Shown: positions 1 through 7,512 of the stretch, in pieces
Numbering within the stretch: position 1 is the stretch's first letter
How the letters are laid out: each line of letters opens with the position of its first letter
NCBI GenBank assembly: GCA_902806345.1
Contig: CADCWF010000001.1
Location: 1-47,271 of the forward strand
Length of the DNA: 47,271 nucleotides
Direction of reading: 5' to 3'
Origin: an uncultured Thermomicrobiales bacterium
GTDB lineage: Bacteria > Chloroflexota > Chloroflexia > Thermomicrobiales > UBA6265
Notes under the pieces: generated by a model
Databases searched by the model: none
What the model was told of the DNA's origin: nothing
Seen by the model: only the letters and a program-made list of their open reading frames with translations
Program-made: the position numbers and the translations under genes

Positions 1-259
1 CGAGGGTGGCGGGCACGTCGTCGACGTGCCAGTAGACGATGACGCCGGCCGGACCGGCCGCGGCGACCTCGGACCCGCCCAGGTCCGGCAGGTAGCTGCT
101 GTCGAGCAGGCCCAGCTCGTGCTGGTAGTCGCCGAGACGGAACTCGGCGTATGCCGCGCGATCGAAGTACGGGTCGATCCCCAGGAGTTCGGCGTACCAC
201 CGCTTCGCCGCCGCCAGATCGGTCGTGTGGTAGACGGCGGTGGTCAGTCCACGCAGCAT
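1..259 (-). CDS. VOC-family (glyoxalase/dioxygenase-like) protein, C-terminus cut by window edge
   Basis: The reverse strand encodes 86 residues beginning MLRGLTTAVYHTTDLAAAKR before the window ends. The opening beta strand, the D-L-A-A-A-K-R-W-Y-A-E-L-L-G helix and the F-R-L-G-D-Y-Q-H-E-L-G-L-L strand form the first beta-alpha-beta-beta-beta module of the vicinal oxygen chelate fold. The ATG is preceded by GGGAG at good spacing. Members include glyoxalases, dioxygenases and antibiotic-binding proteins; substrate and metal ligands cannot be judged from this half. It is the last gene of a leftward run, 170 bases after an ABM-like gene. Confidence 0.8.
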   Translation of the reverse strand, partial: MLRGLTTAVYHTTDLAAAKRWYAELLGIDPYFDRAAYAEFRLGDYQHELGLLDSSYLPDLGGSEVAAAGPAGVIVYWHVDDVPATL

Positions 260-429
260 CTGATGCTCCCTGCGTTGCCACGCCCGCCTCCAGGCGGACC
301 TAGCCTGGGTTTCCAGTCGTTTCACGCGGTAGGTGACGGCGTAATTTCCGAAGCCCCGGTGTTGAGGAGCGATCTCTGCCGATCGCGTCGCCATTGCCAC
401 GACAGCAGGCGGACCCACAGCTTCCCCGT

Positions 430-738
430 TCAGTCGTAGCGGACCACCGATCGTGGGTGGAGCATCCGCAGCGTAGCCGGGTCGATCGCGTCGAGCAGCG
501 CCCGCGTCTCCGTCGCCGACATGAACTCATCCGCGGCCGAGTGTGCGTCGTCAAGCGAGGCCCAGCGGACCAGATCGATCCATTTTCCACCGTTGTCGGC
601 CAGCAGTTCGCGGGCCAGGAAGCCTGGGCGGTTTCGCAACCAGCCGGTCGCCTCTTCCGCCGCCGCGAGAAACGCCTTCGGGGCGATCCCCTCCTTCAGC
701 TCAAACATCGCGACCTCGACCACCGCACCCTGGTTCAT
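430..738 (-). CDS. small ABM-like dimeric alpha/beta-barrel protein
   Basis: A 102-residue protein starting at an ATG with an ideal AGGAGG six bases upstream. The opening strand (V-V-E-V-A-M-F-E-L-K-E-G), the helix of A-A-E-E-A-T-G-W-L-R and the W-I-D-L-V-R-W-A-S-L-D-D-A strand-helix unit resemble the antibiotic biosynthesis monooxygenase / dimeric ferredoxin-like barrel superfamily. No catalytic residue is obvious, so enzyme activity is not claimed. It lies between the WYL regulator and the VOC gene on the same strand and may be co-transcribed with them. Confidence 0.7.
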   Translation of the reverse strand: MNQGAVVEVAMFELKEGIAPKAFLAAAEEATGWLRNRPGFLARELLADNGGKWIDLVRWASLDDAHSAADEFMSATETRALLDAIDPATLRMLHPRSVVRYD

Positions 739-821
739 CCCGTCCTCCTGCCGACCTGCTTCGAGACGATGCCGCCCCGCTCACGGCGCCACGCTCATGA
801 AAGCAGCCGGGGGTGACAGCC

Positions 822-1751
822 CTATGTCAGCATCTCCGCGAGCCGCAGCGCCTCTACCCGGAGGCTCGCCCGCAGCACCGGAGGCGCGAGAACCTCCGCG
901 CCAGCGCCCCAGCCGAGCAGCCACGAGGCGATCTCGTCGGTCCGCCGCGGCGCGTAGACGGACATCCAGCATCCCTCCTCCTCCTCCTCCTCGCGGACGA
1001 AGGACCAGTGCTGCCGCTCCCGGGCGTGCCGTGCCGTTTCGGCCGAAAAGCGGACGCGGACCTCGATCGTCGGGGATGACTTCGATGGCTCCTCTGGCCG
1101 CGGCCGGAAGGGCTCCTCCGTGACAACAAGGCGCTCGATCCGGTCCAACCGGAACGCCCGCTCGCCGCCGCGGAGCCGGCAGTAGGCCGCGAGGTACCAG
1201 GTGTTGCCGCCGAAGGCGAGCACTCGCGGCTCGACCCGCCGCTCTGTCGGCGCCTTCATGCCCGGACCTCGGTAGCGGAGGGCGACCACCCGTCGTTGGG
1301 CAATCGCCGCGCGCAGCGCCGTAACCCGGGGGTCGGCCAGGTCGAGCGGGGGGTGCGGCGCGCCCGTTTCCAGAAAGCGGACGGTGTCGTCGAGGTCGTT
1401 TACGTGGCGCCGCGCCGCGTCGTCGAGGACGGCGGCGACCTTTGCCACGGCCCCGTCGGCGGCCGCGGCGATCGCCCCTGAGGCCTGGCTGGCGAGGAGG
1501 CGGGCACCCAGCAGCAACGCCGACGCCTCGGCCGGGCTGAACACCAGCGGCGGCAGGAAGTAGCCGGAGGCCAGCTCGTAGCCCTGGCCCGGCAACGAGA
1601 CGACGGGGATGCCCGCCTCCGCCATCGCCGCGATGTCCCGATAGACCGTCCGCTTGCTCACCTCGAACCGGTGGGCGAGGTCGTCGGCCCGCACCCGGCC
1701 CCGTCCCTGGAGGTAGGTCGTCATCGCGAAGAGGCGGTCGAGGCGATTCAT
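822..1751 (-). CDS. WYL-domain helix-turn-helix transcriptional regulator
   Basis: 309 residues. The N-terminus (M-N-R-L-D-R-L-F-A-M-T-T-Y-L-Q-G-R) and the H-R-F-E-V-S-K-R-T-V-Y-R-D-I helix are the DeoR-like winged HTH typical of YafY/WYL regulators. The middle carries the WYL domain (V-V-A-L-R-Y-R-G, then W-Y-L-A-A-Y-C-R-L-R and F-R-L-D-R-I). The C-terminal part is the usual WYL extension, interrupted here by a run of glutamates (E-E-E-E-E-E). Its ATG overlaps the stop of the phosphotriesterase-like gene (ATGA), so the two are probably translated together and it may control this operon. WYL domains sense small or nucleic-acid ligands; the ligand here is unknown. Confidence 0.9.
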   Translation of the reverse strand: MNRLDRLFAMTTYLQGRGRVRADDLAHRFEVSKRTVYRDIAAMAEAGIPVVSLPGQGYELASGYFLPPLVFSPAEASALLLGARLLASQASGAIAAAADGAVAKVAAVLDDAARRHVNDLDDTVRFLETGAPHPPLDLADPRVTALRAAIAQRRVVALRYRGPGMKAPTERRVEPRVLAFGGNTWYLAAYCRLRGGERAFRLDRIERLVVTEEPFRPRPEEPSKSSPTIEVRVRFSAETARHARERQHWSFVREEEEEEGCWMSVYAPRRTDEIASWLLGWGAGAEVLAPPVLRASLRVEALRLAEMLT

Positions 1752-2665
1752 CGGGCGAATGCGGCGAACGGGTTCAGGCGGGTAATCCCGTCGATCGTCG
1801 CGTCGTCGACGCCGGCGTCGGCGAGCAGCGGGAGGAAGCGCTCGAACAGGTAGGTGAAGGGGCGCGGCGTGCCGCCGCCGGGTTGGGCGGGGTCGTACCA
1901 GCCGCGGTCGTGGCTGAGGAGGAGGCGATCGCCGAGCCCGGCGTCGAGGGCGCGGAGCACGAGGTCGACGAACGTGTCGTCGGTGCCGGGTTCGCCGATC
2001 CCGTCGTACTCCAGCCAGACACCGCGCCGCCCGAGCTCGTGGTGGATTGCAACGTCGGGTTCCCGGTGGGCGTGGATCCAGACGAACCGGGTCGGCGACC
2101 CACCCGCCGCCTCGATCGCTTCGACCTGAGTGCGGGCGACCGGGCCGGAGAGGGTGTGGCTCCCGATCGCCGCCCCGGTCGCGATCGAGGCGGCCGCCGC
2201 GGCGTGGAGCACCTTCGACTCGGCCGCCGTCGGCCCATCGTCGCTTGCCGCGACCTTGATCCAGCCCGCCTGCACCCCGGTCCCCTCGATCTCGCCGGTC
2301 AACTCCTCGACCATCCATGCCGCGAGGTCCGCTTCCGACGAGGCGTGGACCCAGGGCGGCAGCCACGGCTCGCGATACACCCCGGTTGGTGCTACCAGCG
2401 GGAAGCCCGTGGCCCGCGAGATCGTAAGCAGGATATCCGCCCGGCGGCCGACGCCGATTGGCCCCGGTTCGACGATGGCGGTCACGCCCGCGGCGCGAGC
2501 GCGCTCGATCTCGGGCGCCATCAGACGGACGACATCGACCGGGTCGGCCTCGCCGTAGCCCGGCTCATCCCAGGTGCGGAGGTCGACGAAGACGTGCTCG
2601 TGGGGCAGGATGCGGCCGAGGTCGGCGAGCGGCCGAGGTCCGAGCGTGGTGATCAGCCGAAACAC
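1748..2665 (-). CDS. phosphotriesterase-family metal-dependent hydrolase
   Basis: 305 residues, GTG start chosen because GAGGAGG sits about ten bases upstream. The amidohydrolase-superfamily binuclear metal site is complete: H22-E-H24 at the end of strand 1, candidate carbamylated lysine K137 (G-W-I-K-V-A-A-S), H170 (G-S-H-T), H198 (W-I-H-A-H) and D253 (L-L-S-H-D-R-G). Family members hydrolyse phosphotriesters, lactones or other esters; most phosphotriesterase-related proteins in genomes are lactonase-like, so organophosphate activity should not be assumed. It lies downstream of a peptide-type ABC transporter and DUF998 protein and is translationally coupled to the WYL regulator. Confidence 0.88.
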   Translation of the reverse strand: MFRLITTLGPRPLADLGRILPHEHVFVDLRTWDEPGYGEADPVDVVRLMAPEIERARAAGVTAIVEPGPIGVGRRADILLTISRATGFPLVAPTGVYREPWLPPWVHASSEADLAAWMVEELTGEIEGTGVQAGWIKVAASDDGPTAAESKVLHAAAAASIATGAAIGSHTLSGPVARTQVEAIEAAGGSPTRFVWIHAHREPDVAIHHELGRRGVWLEYDGIGEPGTDDTFVDLVLRALDAGLGDRLLLSHDRGWYDPAQPGGGTPRPFTYLFERFLPLLADAGVDDATIDGITRLNPFAAFAR

Positions 2666-2774
2666 GGAAGCCTCCTCGGGCGGGCATAGCGGTGCGGTTC
2701 GGATGGGGCGGACTCCTCGCCCTCGGACCGCCGGTTCCGCGACGACCGAGCCGCGTCGTCCGCTCGGGAGGGTA

Positions 2775-3416
2775 TCAGGCGGAATCGGCCCGCAACCGGA
2801 TGGCGACGACCGTCCACCAGATGAGAACCGGGACGACGACCATCCGCATGACGACGCCGAACGGGATCGGCAACGCTGGCCAAAGCAGCTCGGCCTGGGA
2901 CAAGAACGCGCCGCCGAGCGCGATCGCGAAGAGTCTCGGACCCATCGCTGCCAGCGGCCGCCATTCCGGGTCGGACCGGAAGGCGAGGGTGGTCGCCAGG
3001 AGCGACGCCATCTGGAGCCCGACGGCCAGGGTGCCGGCGGTCTGGTGGGCATCGCCGAGGAGGGTTGTCGGGCCGAGGCCGCCCATGGGGAACGCGGCCA
3101 GTGCGAGGCAGGCGGAGGCCGCGAGGGCCAGGAGGGCGGTCCCGATTGGCAACCAGGACGAGGTCGTGGCCCCGAGCGAGAGGGCGACGGCGATTGCGAA
3201 CGAGCCGACGCCGAGGGCGAAAAAGCCGACGTTCTGGAGCCACGCCCACGGGCCGATCGCGTACTCGCTCAGGCCGCCCTCGACCAGGCCGACTTCCGGG
3301 CGGAGGAGCGGTGCCGCGAGCAGGACGGCGGCGTTGACGAGGACGCCGGCGAGACCGAACGTCGCCAGGCCGGCGACCGCGTGTCGCGACCGGGTGCCGG
3401 GCGGCGCCGCGTCCAT
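2775..3416 (-). CDS. DUF998-type integral membrane protein
   Basis: 213 residues with about six hydrophobic segments spread over the whole length. The conserved DUF998 features are recognisable: the L-S-E-Y-A-I-G-P-W-A-W-L-Q-N stretch after the first segment, F-P-M-G-G-L-G near residue 110 and D-A-H-Q-T-A-G beginning the next helix. The function of this family is not established. The ATG has GGGGAGG upstream, and the start lies 18 bases after the permease stop, so it belongs to the ABC transporter operon. Confidence 0.82.
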   Translation of the reverse strand: MDAAPPGTRSRHAVAGLATFGLAGVLVNAAVLLAAPLLRPEVGLVEGGLSEYAIGPWAWLQNVGFFALGVGSFAIAVALSLGATTSSWLPIGTALLALAASACLALAAFPMGGLGPTTLLGDAHQTAGTLAVGLQMASLLATTLAFRSDPEWRPLAAMGPRLFAIALGGAFLSQAELLWPALPIPFGVVMRMVVVPVLIWWTVVAIRLRADSA

Positions 3417-3434
3417 GACGGGTGCCTCCCCTGG

Positions 3435-4454
3435 CTAGATCTGCTCGCGGGGATCGAGGGCATCGCGCAGCCCGTCGCCAACGAAGGTGAAGGCGAGGGT
3501 GATCAGCGCGATCGCCAGCGCCGGCCCAACGAGCATCCACGGCTGCGACTGCCAGAGCTGATAGCCCTCTTGGATCATCTGGCCCCAGCTCGACGGGAAC
3601 GGGTTGTCCAGGTTCGGGCTGGGGCGGACGCCGATGCCGAGGAAGGAGAGCACGGCCTCGGCGATGATGGCTCCCGGCACGATGAAGGCGCTGGCGACGA
3701 TGATCGGACCGAGCGCGTTCGGCAGGATGTGCCGCGCGATGATCCGCCAACCGTTCGCGCCGCCGGCCCTCGCCGCCTCGACGAACTCCTTCTCCTTCAG
3801 CGACAGGGTGTCGCCGCGGACCAGCCGGGCGACGCCCGTCCAGTTGATCACCGAGAGGGTGACGAACAGGAGCACGAGCCCGTTCAACAGACTGCCGAAC
3901 CACGAGTCGCCCAACGAGATCTGGACGATGATGAAGAAGAGCAGCGCCGGGAAGGCGTAGACGATGTCCGTCAATCGCATCAAGACCGTATCGACCCGGC
4001 CTCCCAGAAAGCCGGCGGCCAGCCCGACCGGCACGCCGATTGCCAGGATCACGGCGAGCGGGATGAAACCGACGACCAGCGAGATTCGGGTGCCGTAGAC
4101 CAGCCGGCTGAAGACGTCGCGGCCGATCCCGTCGGTGCCGAGCGGGTAGTCCCAGGTGCCGGTCTTGAGGGGATTGGGGTCCGTGGTCCAGGCCGCTTGC
4201 CGATACTGGCCGGCCTCCCCCACGTTGGATTCGACCGGGTTGTGCGGCGCGATGGCGGGGGCGAAGATCGCGACCAGCGTCAGGAAGATCAGGTAGACCA
4301 CGCCGACCATCGCCATCCGATTGCGGCGGAACTGGCGCCAAGCGTTACTCCACAAACTTCGCGGGGTTCGACCGGCGGAGAGCACCGACTCGCCGGGCGT
4401 GGTCACCAACCGGCGGCTCGGCGATTGGGAGGGCGCGATGGTGGTGCTGCTCAT
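3435..4454 (-). CDS. DppC/OppC-type ABC transporter permease
   Basis: 339 residues. A cytoplasmic N-terminus is followed by a first transmembrane segment (M-V-G-V-V-Y-L-I-F-L-T-L-V-A-I), a large periplasmic loop with the D-Y-P-L-G-T-D-G-I-G-R-D signature of DppC/OppC proteins, and five further segments. The EAA loop that contacts the ATPase is intact (E-A-A-R-A-G-G-A-N-G-W-R-I). It forms the transmembrane channel with the neighbouring DppB-type permease for peptides, nickel or glycosides. No ATPase gene follows in the window. Confidence 0.92.
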   Translation of the reverse strand: MSSTTIAPSQSPSRRLVTTPGESVLSAGRTPRSLWSNAWRQFRRNRMAMVGVVYLIFLTLVAIFAPAIAPHNPVESNVGEAGQYRQAAWTTDPNPLKTGTWDYPLGTDGIGRDVFSRLVYGTRISLVVGFIPLAVILAIGVPVGLAAGFLGGRVDTVLMRLTDIVYAFPALLFFIIVQISLGDSWFGSLLNGLVLLFVTLSVINWTGVARLVRGDTLSLKEKEFVEAARAGGANGWRIIARHILPNALGPIIVASAFIVPGAIIAEAVLSFLGIGVRPSPNLDNPFPSSWGQMIQEGYQLWQSQPWMLVGPALAIALITLAFTFVGDGLRDALDPREQI

Positions 4455-4490
4455 CGTAGCTGCTCCGGTTTCCGTGGGTCGCGGGTGACC

Positions 4491-5504
4491 CTAGCGTCGA
4501 ACCCGGATGCGCGGATCGACGAAGCCGTAGCTGAGATCGACCAGCACGTTCGCGAACGCAATCAACACGGCGTAGAAGATGGCCGTCCCCATGATCATCG
4601 AGTAGTCACGCTTGCCAATGGACTCGACGAACTCCCTGCCCAGCCCGGGCGCGTTGAAGATCGTCTCGATGATGATCGACCCCGTGACGAGGTCGGCGGC
4701 GGCCGGCCCGACGATGGTGATGATTGGGATCAAGGCGTTGCGCAGCATGTGCCGGTTGACGACGATGCCGTTGGCGAGCCCCTTGGCCCGGGCCGTCCGC
4801 ACGTAGTCCTGCCGCTTGATCTCAAGCATGCTGCTCCGCGTCAGGCGGGCCATGTAGGCCATGGTGCCTAACCCCAGCACGATGCCGGGCAGCAGGTAGG
4901 CGCTCCCGAAGCCGTCCCATGCGTCTGGTCTTCGAACCGGAGAGATGCCGAATCCGCGACTCATGAGGATGACGAGGAGGAGGCCCGTCACGAACGTCGG
5001 CACCGAAATCCCGAGCGTCGAAATGAACAGACTTAGGTGGTCGATCCAGGTGTTCTGGCGGAGCGCGCTGATGATCCCCAGAGGGACTCCCACGAGCAAG
5101 GCGAAAACGATCCCGACGAGACCGATCTTGAGCGAGATGGGGAACCGCTCCGCGATCTCGCTCTGCACCGATTCGGCCCCCTTCGAGGCGTAGGAGGGGC
5201 CGAAGTCGAGCCGGGCGACGCCGAACAGATAGTTGAAGAACTGGCTGTCGAACAAGGCACGGCCCAGCACGAACGGGTTGTTTTCCCCGGCGTCGCGCTC
5301 GGCGGTGACGGCGCCGGGATTGATCCAGAGCGGCTTGTCCAGCCCGAACTTGGCATTCAAGGCCCGCTCCGTGGACGCTGGGAGGGGCTTGTCCGAACTC
5401 CAGGGGCCGCCCGGCGCCCGGTACATCAAAAAGAAGGTCACGGCCGTGACGGTGACGATCACGGGGATCACGTAGAGCACCCGGCGCAGCAAGAACTCGA
5501 CCAT
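4491..5504 (-). CDS. DppB/OppB-type ABC transporter permease
   Basis: 337 residues. The N-terminus (F-L-L-R-R-V-L-Y-V-I-P-V-I-V-T-V) and the R-A-P-G-G-P motif after the first helix are characteristic of DppB/OppB. Six transmembrane segments are visible and the EAA-like loop reads R-T-A-R-A-K-G-L. The long periplasmic loop (about residues 50-110) is larger than in E. coli DppB, as often seen in permeases of this shape. GAGG precedes the ATG. It lies 36 bases upstream of the partner permease and 155 bases downstream of the binding protein, with a strong hairpin in that gap. Confidence 0.92.
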   Translation of the reverse strand: MVEFLLRRVLYVIPVIVTVTAVTFFLMYRAPGGPWSSDKPLPASTERALNAKFGLDKPLWINPGAVTAERDAGENNPFVLGRALFDSQFFNYLFGVARLDFGPSYASKGAESVQSEIAERFPISLKIGLVGIVFALLVGVPLGIISALRQNTWIDHLSLFISTLGISVPTFVTGLLLVILMSRGFGISPVRRPDAWDGFGSAYLLPGIVLGLGTMAYMARLTRSSMLEIKRQDYVRTARAKGLANGIVVNRHMLRNALIPIITIVGPAAADLVTGSIIIETIFNAPGLGREFVESIGKRDYSMIMGTAIFYAVLIAFANVLVDLSYGFVDPRIRVRR

Positions 5505-5577
5505 CTCAGACCTCTAGTTGGGAAAGGCGACATCGACCCCAGGCGGCGCGACGGTCCCCGGCCGCGGGAAAGGGGAA

Positions 5578-5614
5578 GCGGGGGTCCGGTCGTCCTCGAC
5601 GACCGGACCCCCGC
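5578..5614 (-). terminator. perfect 16-bp hairpin between binding-protein and permease genes
   Basis: Arms 5578-5593 and 5599-5614 are perfectly complementary, enclosing a five-base loop (CCTCG on the plus strand). On the minus transcript the hairpin lies after the binding-protein stop and before the permease start. The downstream sequence is pyrimidine-rich but lacks a clean U-tract. Such structures typically reduce read-through or protect the upstream mRNA end, giving more binding protein than permease. Confidence 0.65.
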
Positions 5615-5659
5615 GCGAACGACGGCGGGATCGGGGCAACTCCGCCCCGCCGTCGACGA

Positions 5660-7339
5660 CTATTCCTTGGTGATCGTCATGAGGGAGCCGAATTCACCCG
5701 GCCACTCGACATCGCTAGCACCCGCCTCGTATCCGGTCACCGCCGGGTTGACGAGGTAGTTCGCGTTGATCGCGTGGACGAACGTCATCGGCTGGTCGGC
5801 GACCAGGATCTCCCCCGCCTGCTCGTAGAAGGTGAGCCGTTCCTCCGGGTCGAGAGTGGTGTCGCCCTGGGTGACCAGCTCGTCGAACTCTTCGTTGCAG
5901 TAGCCGAAGCGCTGGGCGAACGAGGCGTCGCACTTCCAGTAGACGCTGAGCCAGTTCTGGGGGTCCGGGTAGTCCTGGATCCAGCCGATGTTGAGCCCCA
6001 TCTGGGGGTAGGTCTCGAGGCTCTTCCGGAGGTCGGTCCAGGTCGTCCCCTCGGTCGGCTCCAAGACGAGCTCGACGCCGAGGATGTCGCGGTACTGGCC
6101 CGCGATCCACTCCGCGCGGGCGGTGTTCGCCGAGTCGTTGCTGTTGTAGAAGAAACTGATCTCCGGCAAAGCCTCGGGGCCGCCGTACGACGATTCGGCC
6201 AGCGCCTGGACGGCGGCTTCGGGGTCGAAGGCGAACGCGTCAGTCTCGATCGATCCCGGGATCCCCTGCGGGATCCAGCTCGTCAACGGCGTGCAATCGC
6301 CGTTGCGGATGGTGGTGCAGTAGGTCTCCCGGTCGAAGGCGTAGGAGAACGCCTCCCGCACTTTCTGGTCGGTGAACGGCTCCAGGGTCAGGTTGTAGCC
6401 GAGCCCGGAGCTCCAGGCCGTCGGGTAGGAGAGGAAGTTCGGGCTCAGCTCCGGATCACCCTGGACTTGAGGGATCAGCGCGGAGTTCTCGATGTCGACG
6501 ATGTCGAGTTCGCCGCTGCGGAACGCCTCGATGGCGACAGCCGATTCGGGAATGTACTGGTACTCGAGCCCGTCGAGCTGCGGCCGGCCCTCCCAGTAGG
6601 TCTCGCTCGCCTCGTAACTGATGAGCTGCTGCTCTTCGATGCCGGTGAAGTTGAACGGGCCGTTGCCGATGTGGTTCTCGGCGCTCTGCCACCAGTTGTC
6701 GGGGGCGGCGTCAACGATCTCCTGCTTGACCGGGAAAAAGACCCACAGCGCCGCTACCGTGTGGTAGTACGGGGCCGGGTTGGTGAGCCGCAGCGTCAAG
6801 GTGCGGTCGTCGACCACTTCGACGCCGAGCGCGGCCGCCGCCTCGTTGTACTGCTCGTCGGTGAACTCCGCTGGTGCGGCCGGGTCGTCTCCCGCCAGTC
6901 CGGCGAACTCGGCGCAACCCTCAATCTCGAAGAGAATGGAATTGTACTCGCCGAGTACCCGCGGGCTGCAGGTCCGCTCGACCGCGTAGCGGAAGTTGTC
7001 GGCGGTGAGGGGGGACCCGTCGCTGTACGTCAACCCCTCGCGCAGGAAGAAGGTGACCTCGGTGGCGTCCTCGTTGTATTCCCACCGCTCTGCCGCCGCC
7101 GGGATCGTCTCCCCCTGGTTCGTGAACTTGGTCAGGCCCTCATAGGCCGGCAACATGACGACGATCTCGGAGGTGAAGGAGCTCTTCTGGGGATCGAAGT
7201 CGTCCGGGTAGGTGAGTTGGTGGATGCGCAGCACGTTAGCGTCGTCTTGCGCCGCCACGCCGACCGCGAGGGTCGGGATGACGAGCGCGAAGGCGACCAG
7301 GAGTGCCGCGAGCCTGGCCCACCGAGCGGAGATCGACAT
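5660..7339 (-). CDS. peptide/nickel-type ABC transporter substrate-binding protein (SBP family 5)
   Basis: 559 residues from ATG 7339, chosen over an upstream in-frame ATG because GGGAGA lies just before it and the signal peptide then begins immediately. Signal peptide: residues 1 to about 28, ending A-V-G-V-A-A-Q. The mature protein has family-5 hallmarks: Y-E-G-L-T-K-F near the start, W-E-Y-N-E-D-A-T-E-V-T-F-F-L-R-E-G-L, and D-G-S-P-L-T-A-D-N-F-R-Y-A-V-E-R. The signal end lacks a lipobox, so the anchoring is unclear. It delivers oligopeptides, glycosides or metals to the two permeases downstream. It is the first gene of the operon. Confidence 0.92.
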   Translation of the reverse strand: MSISARWARLAALLVAFALVIPTLAVGVAAQDDANVLRIHQLTYPDDFDPQKSSFTSEIVVMLPAYEGLTKFTNQGETIPAAAERWEYNEDATEVTFFLREGLTYSDGSPLTADNFRYAVERTCSPRVLGEYNSILFEIEGCAEFAGLAGDDPAAPAEFTDEQYNEAAAALGVEVVDDRTLTLRLTNPAPYYHTVAALWVFFPVKQEIVDAAPDNWWQSAENHIGNGPFNFTGIEEQQLISYEASETYWEGRPQLDGLEYQYIPESAVAIEAFRSGELDIVDIENSALIPQVQGDPELSPNFLSYPTAWSSGLGYNLTLEPFTDQKVREAFSYAFDRETYCTTIRNGDCTPLTSWIPQGIPGSIETDAFAFDPEAAVQALAESSYGGPEALPEISFFYNSNDSANTARAEWIAGQYRDILGVELVLEPTEGTTWTDLRKSLETYPQMGLNIGWIQDYPDPQNWLSVYWKCDASFAQRFGYCNEEFDELVTQGDTTLDPEERLTFYEQAGEILVADQPMTFVHAINANYLVNPAVTGYEAGASDVEWPGEFGSLMTITKE

Positions 7340-7472
7340 CAATGGTCTCCCTTCGGGCGTTTCTTCGCCGTCGGCGGGCACCATCGCCCACCGAATAGTC
7401 CGGCAACGCTAATCGACGCTCGACACGGCGTCAAACGGGAGTCGACGAGTCGACGAGTCGGCAAGACGAGGA

Positions 7473-7510
7473 GGCGAGCGGAGGAGCAGGTTGCTCCCCA
7501 CTGCCTCGCC
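7473..7510 (-). terminator. nested stem-loop after the ChrA-type gene
   Basis: Inner stem GGAGCA/TGCTCC (7483-7488 and 7492-7497, three-base loop) is enclosed by an outer GGCGAG/CTCGCC pair (7473-7478 and 7505-7510). It begins three bases beyond the ChrA-type stop on the minus transcript. A weak pyrimidine tract follows. Likely a transcription end for the transpeptidase/ChrA pair. Confidence 0.45.
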
Positions 7511-7512
7511 GT

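Noticed and set aside
1748-2665. Organophosphate-degrading phosphotriesterase
   Set aside because: The metal site fits the family, but most homologues are lactonase-like and no substrate-pocket evidence supports organophosphates.
2574-4871. 765-codon open frame on the plus strand
   Set aside because: Antisense to the phosphotriesterase, DUF998 and permease genes; Arg/Gly/Asp-rich low-complexity product typical of a high-GC shadow.
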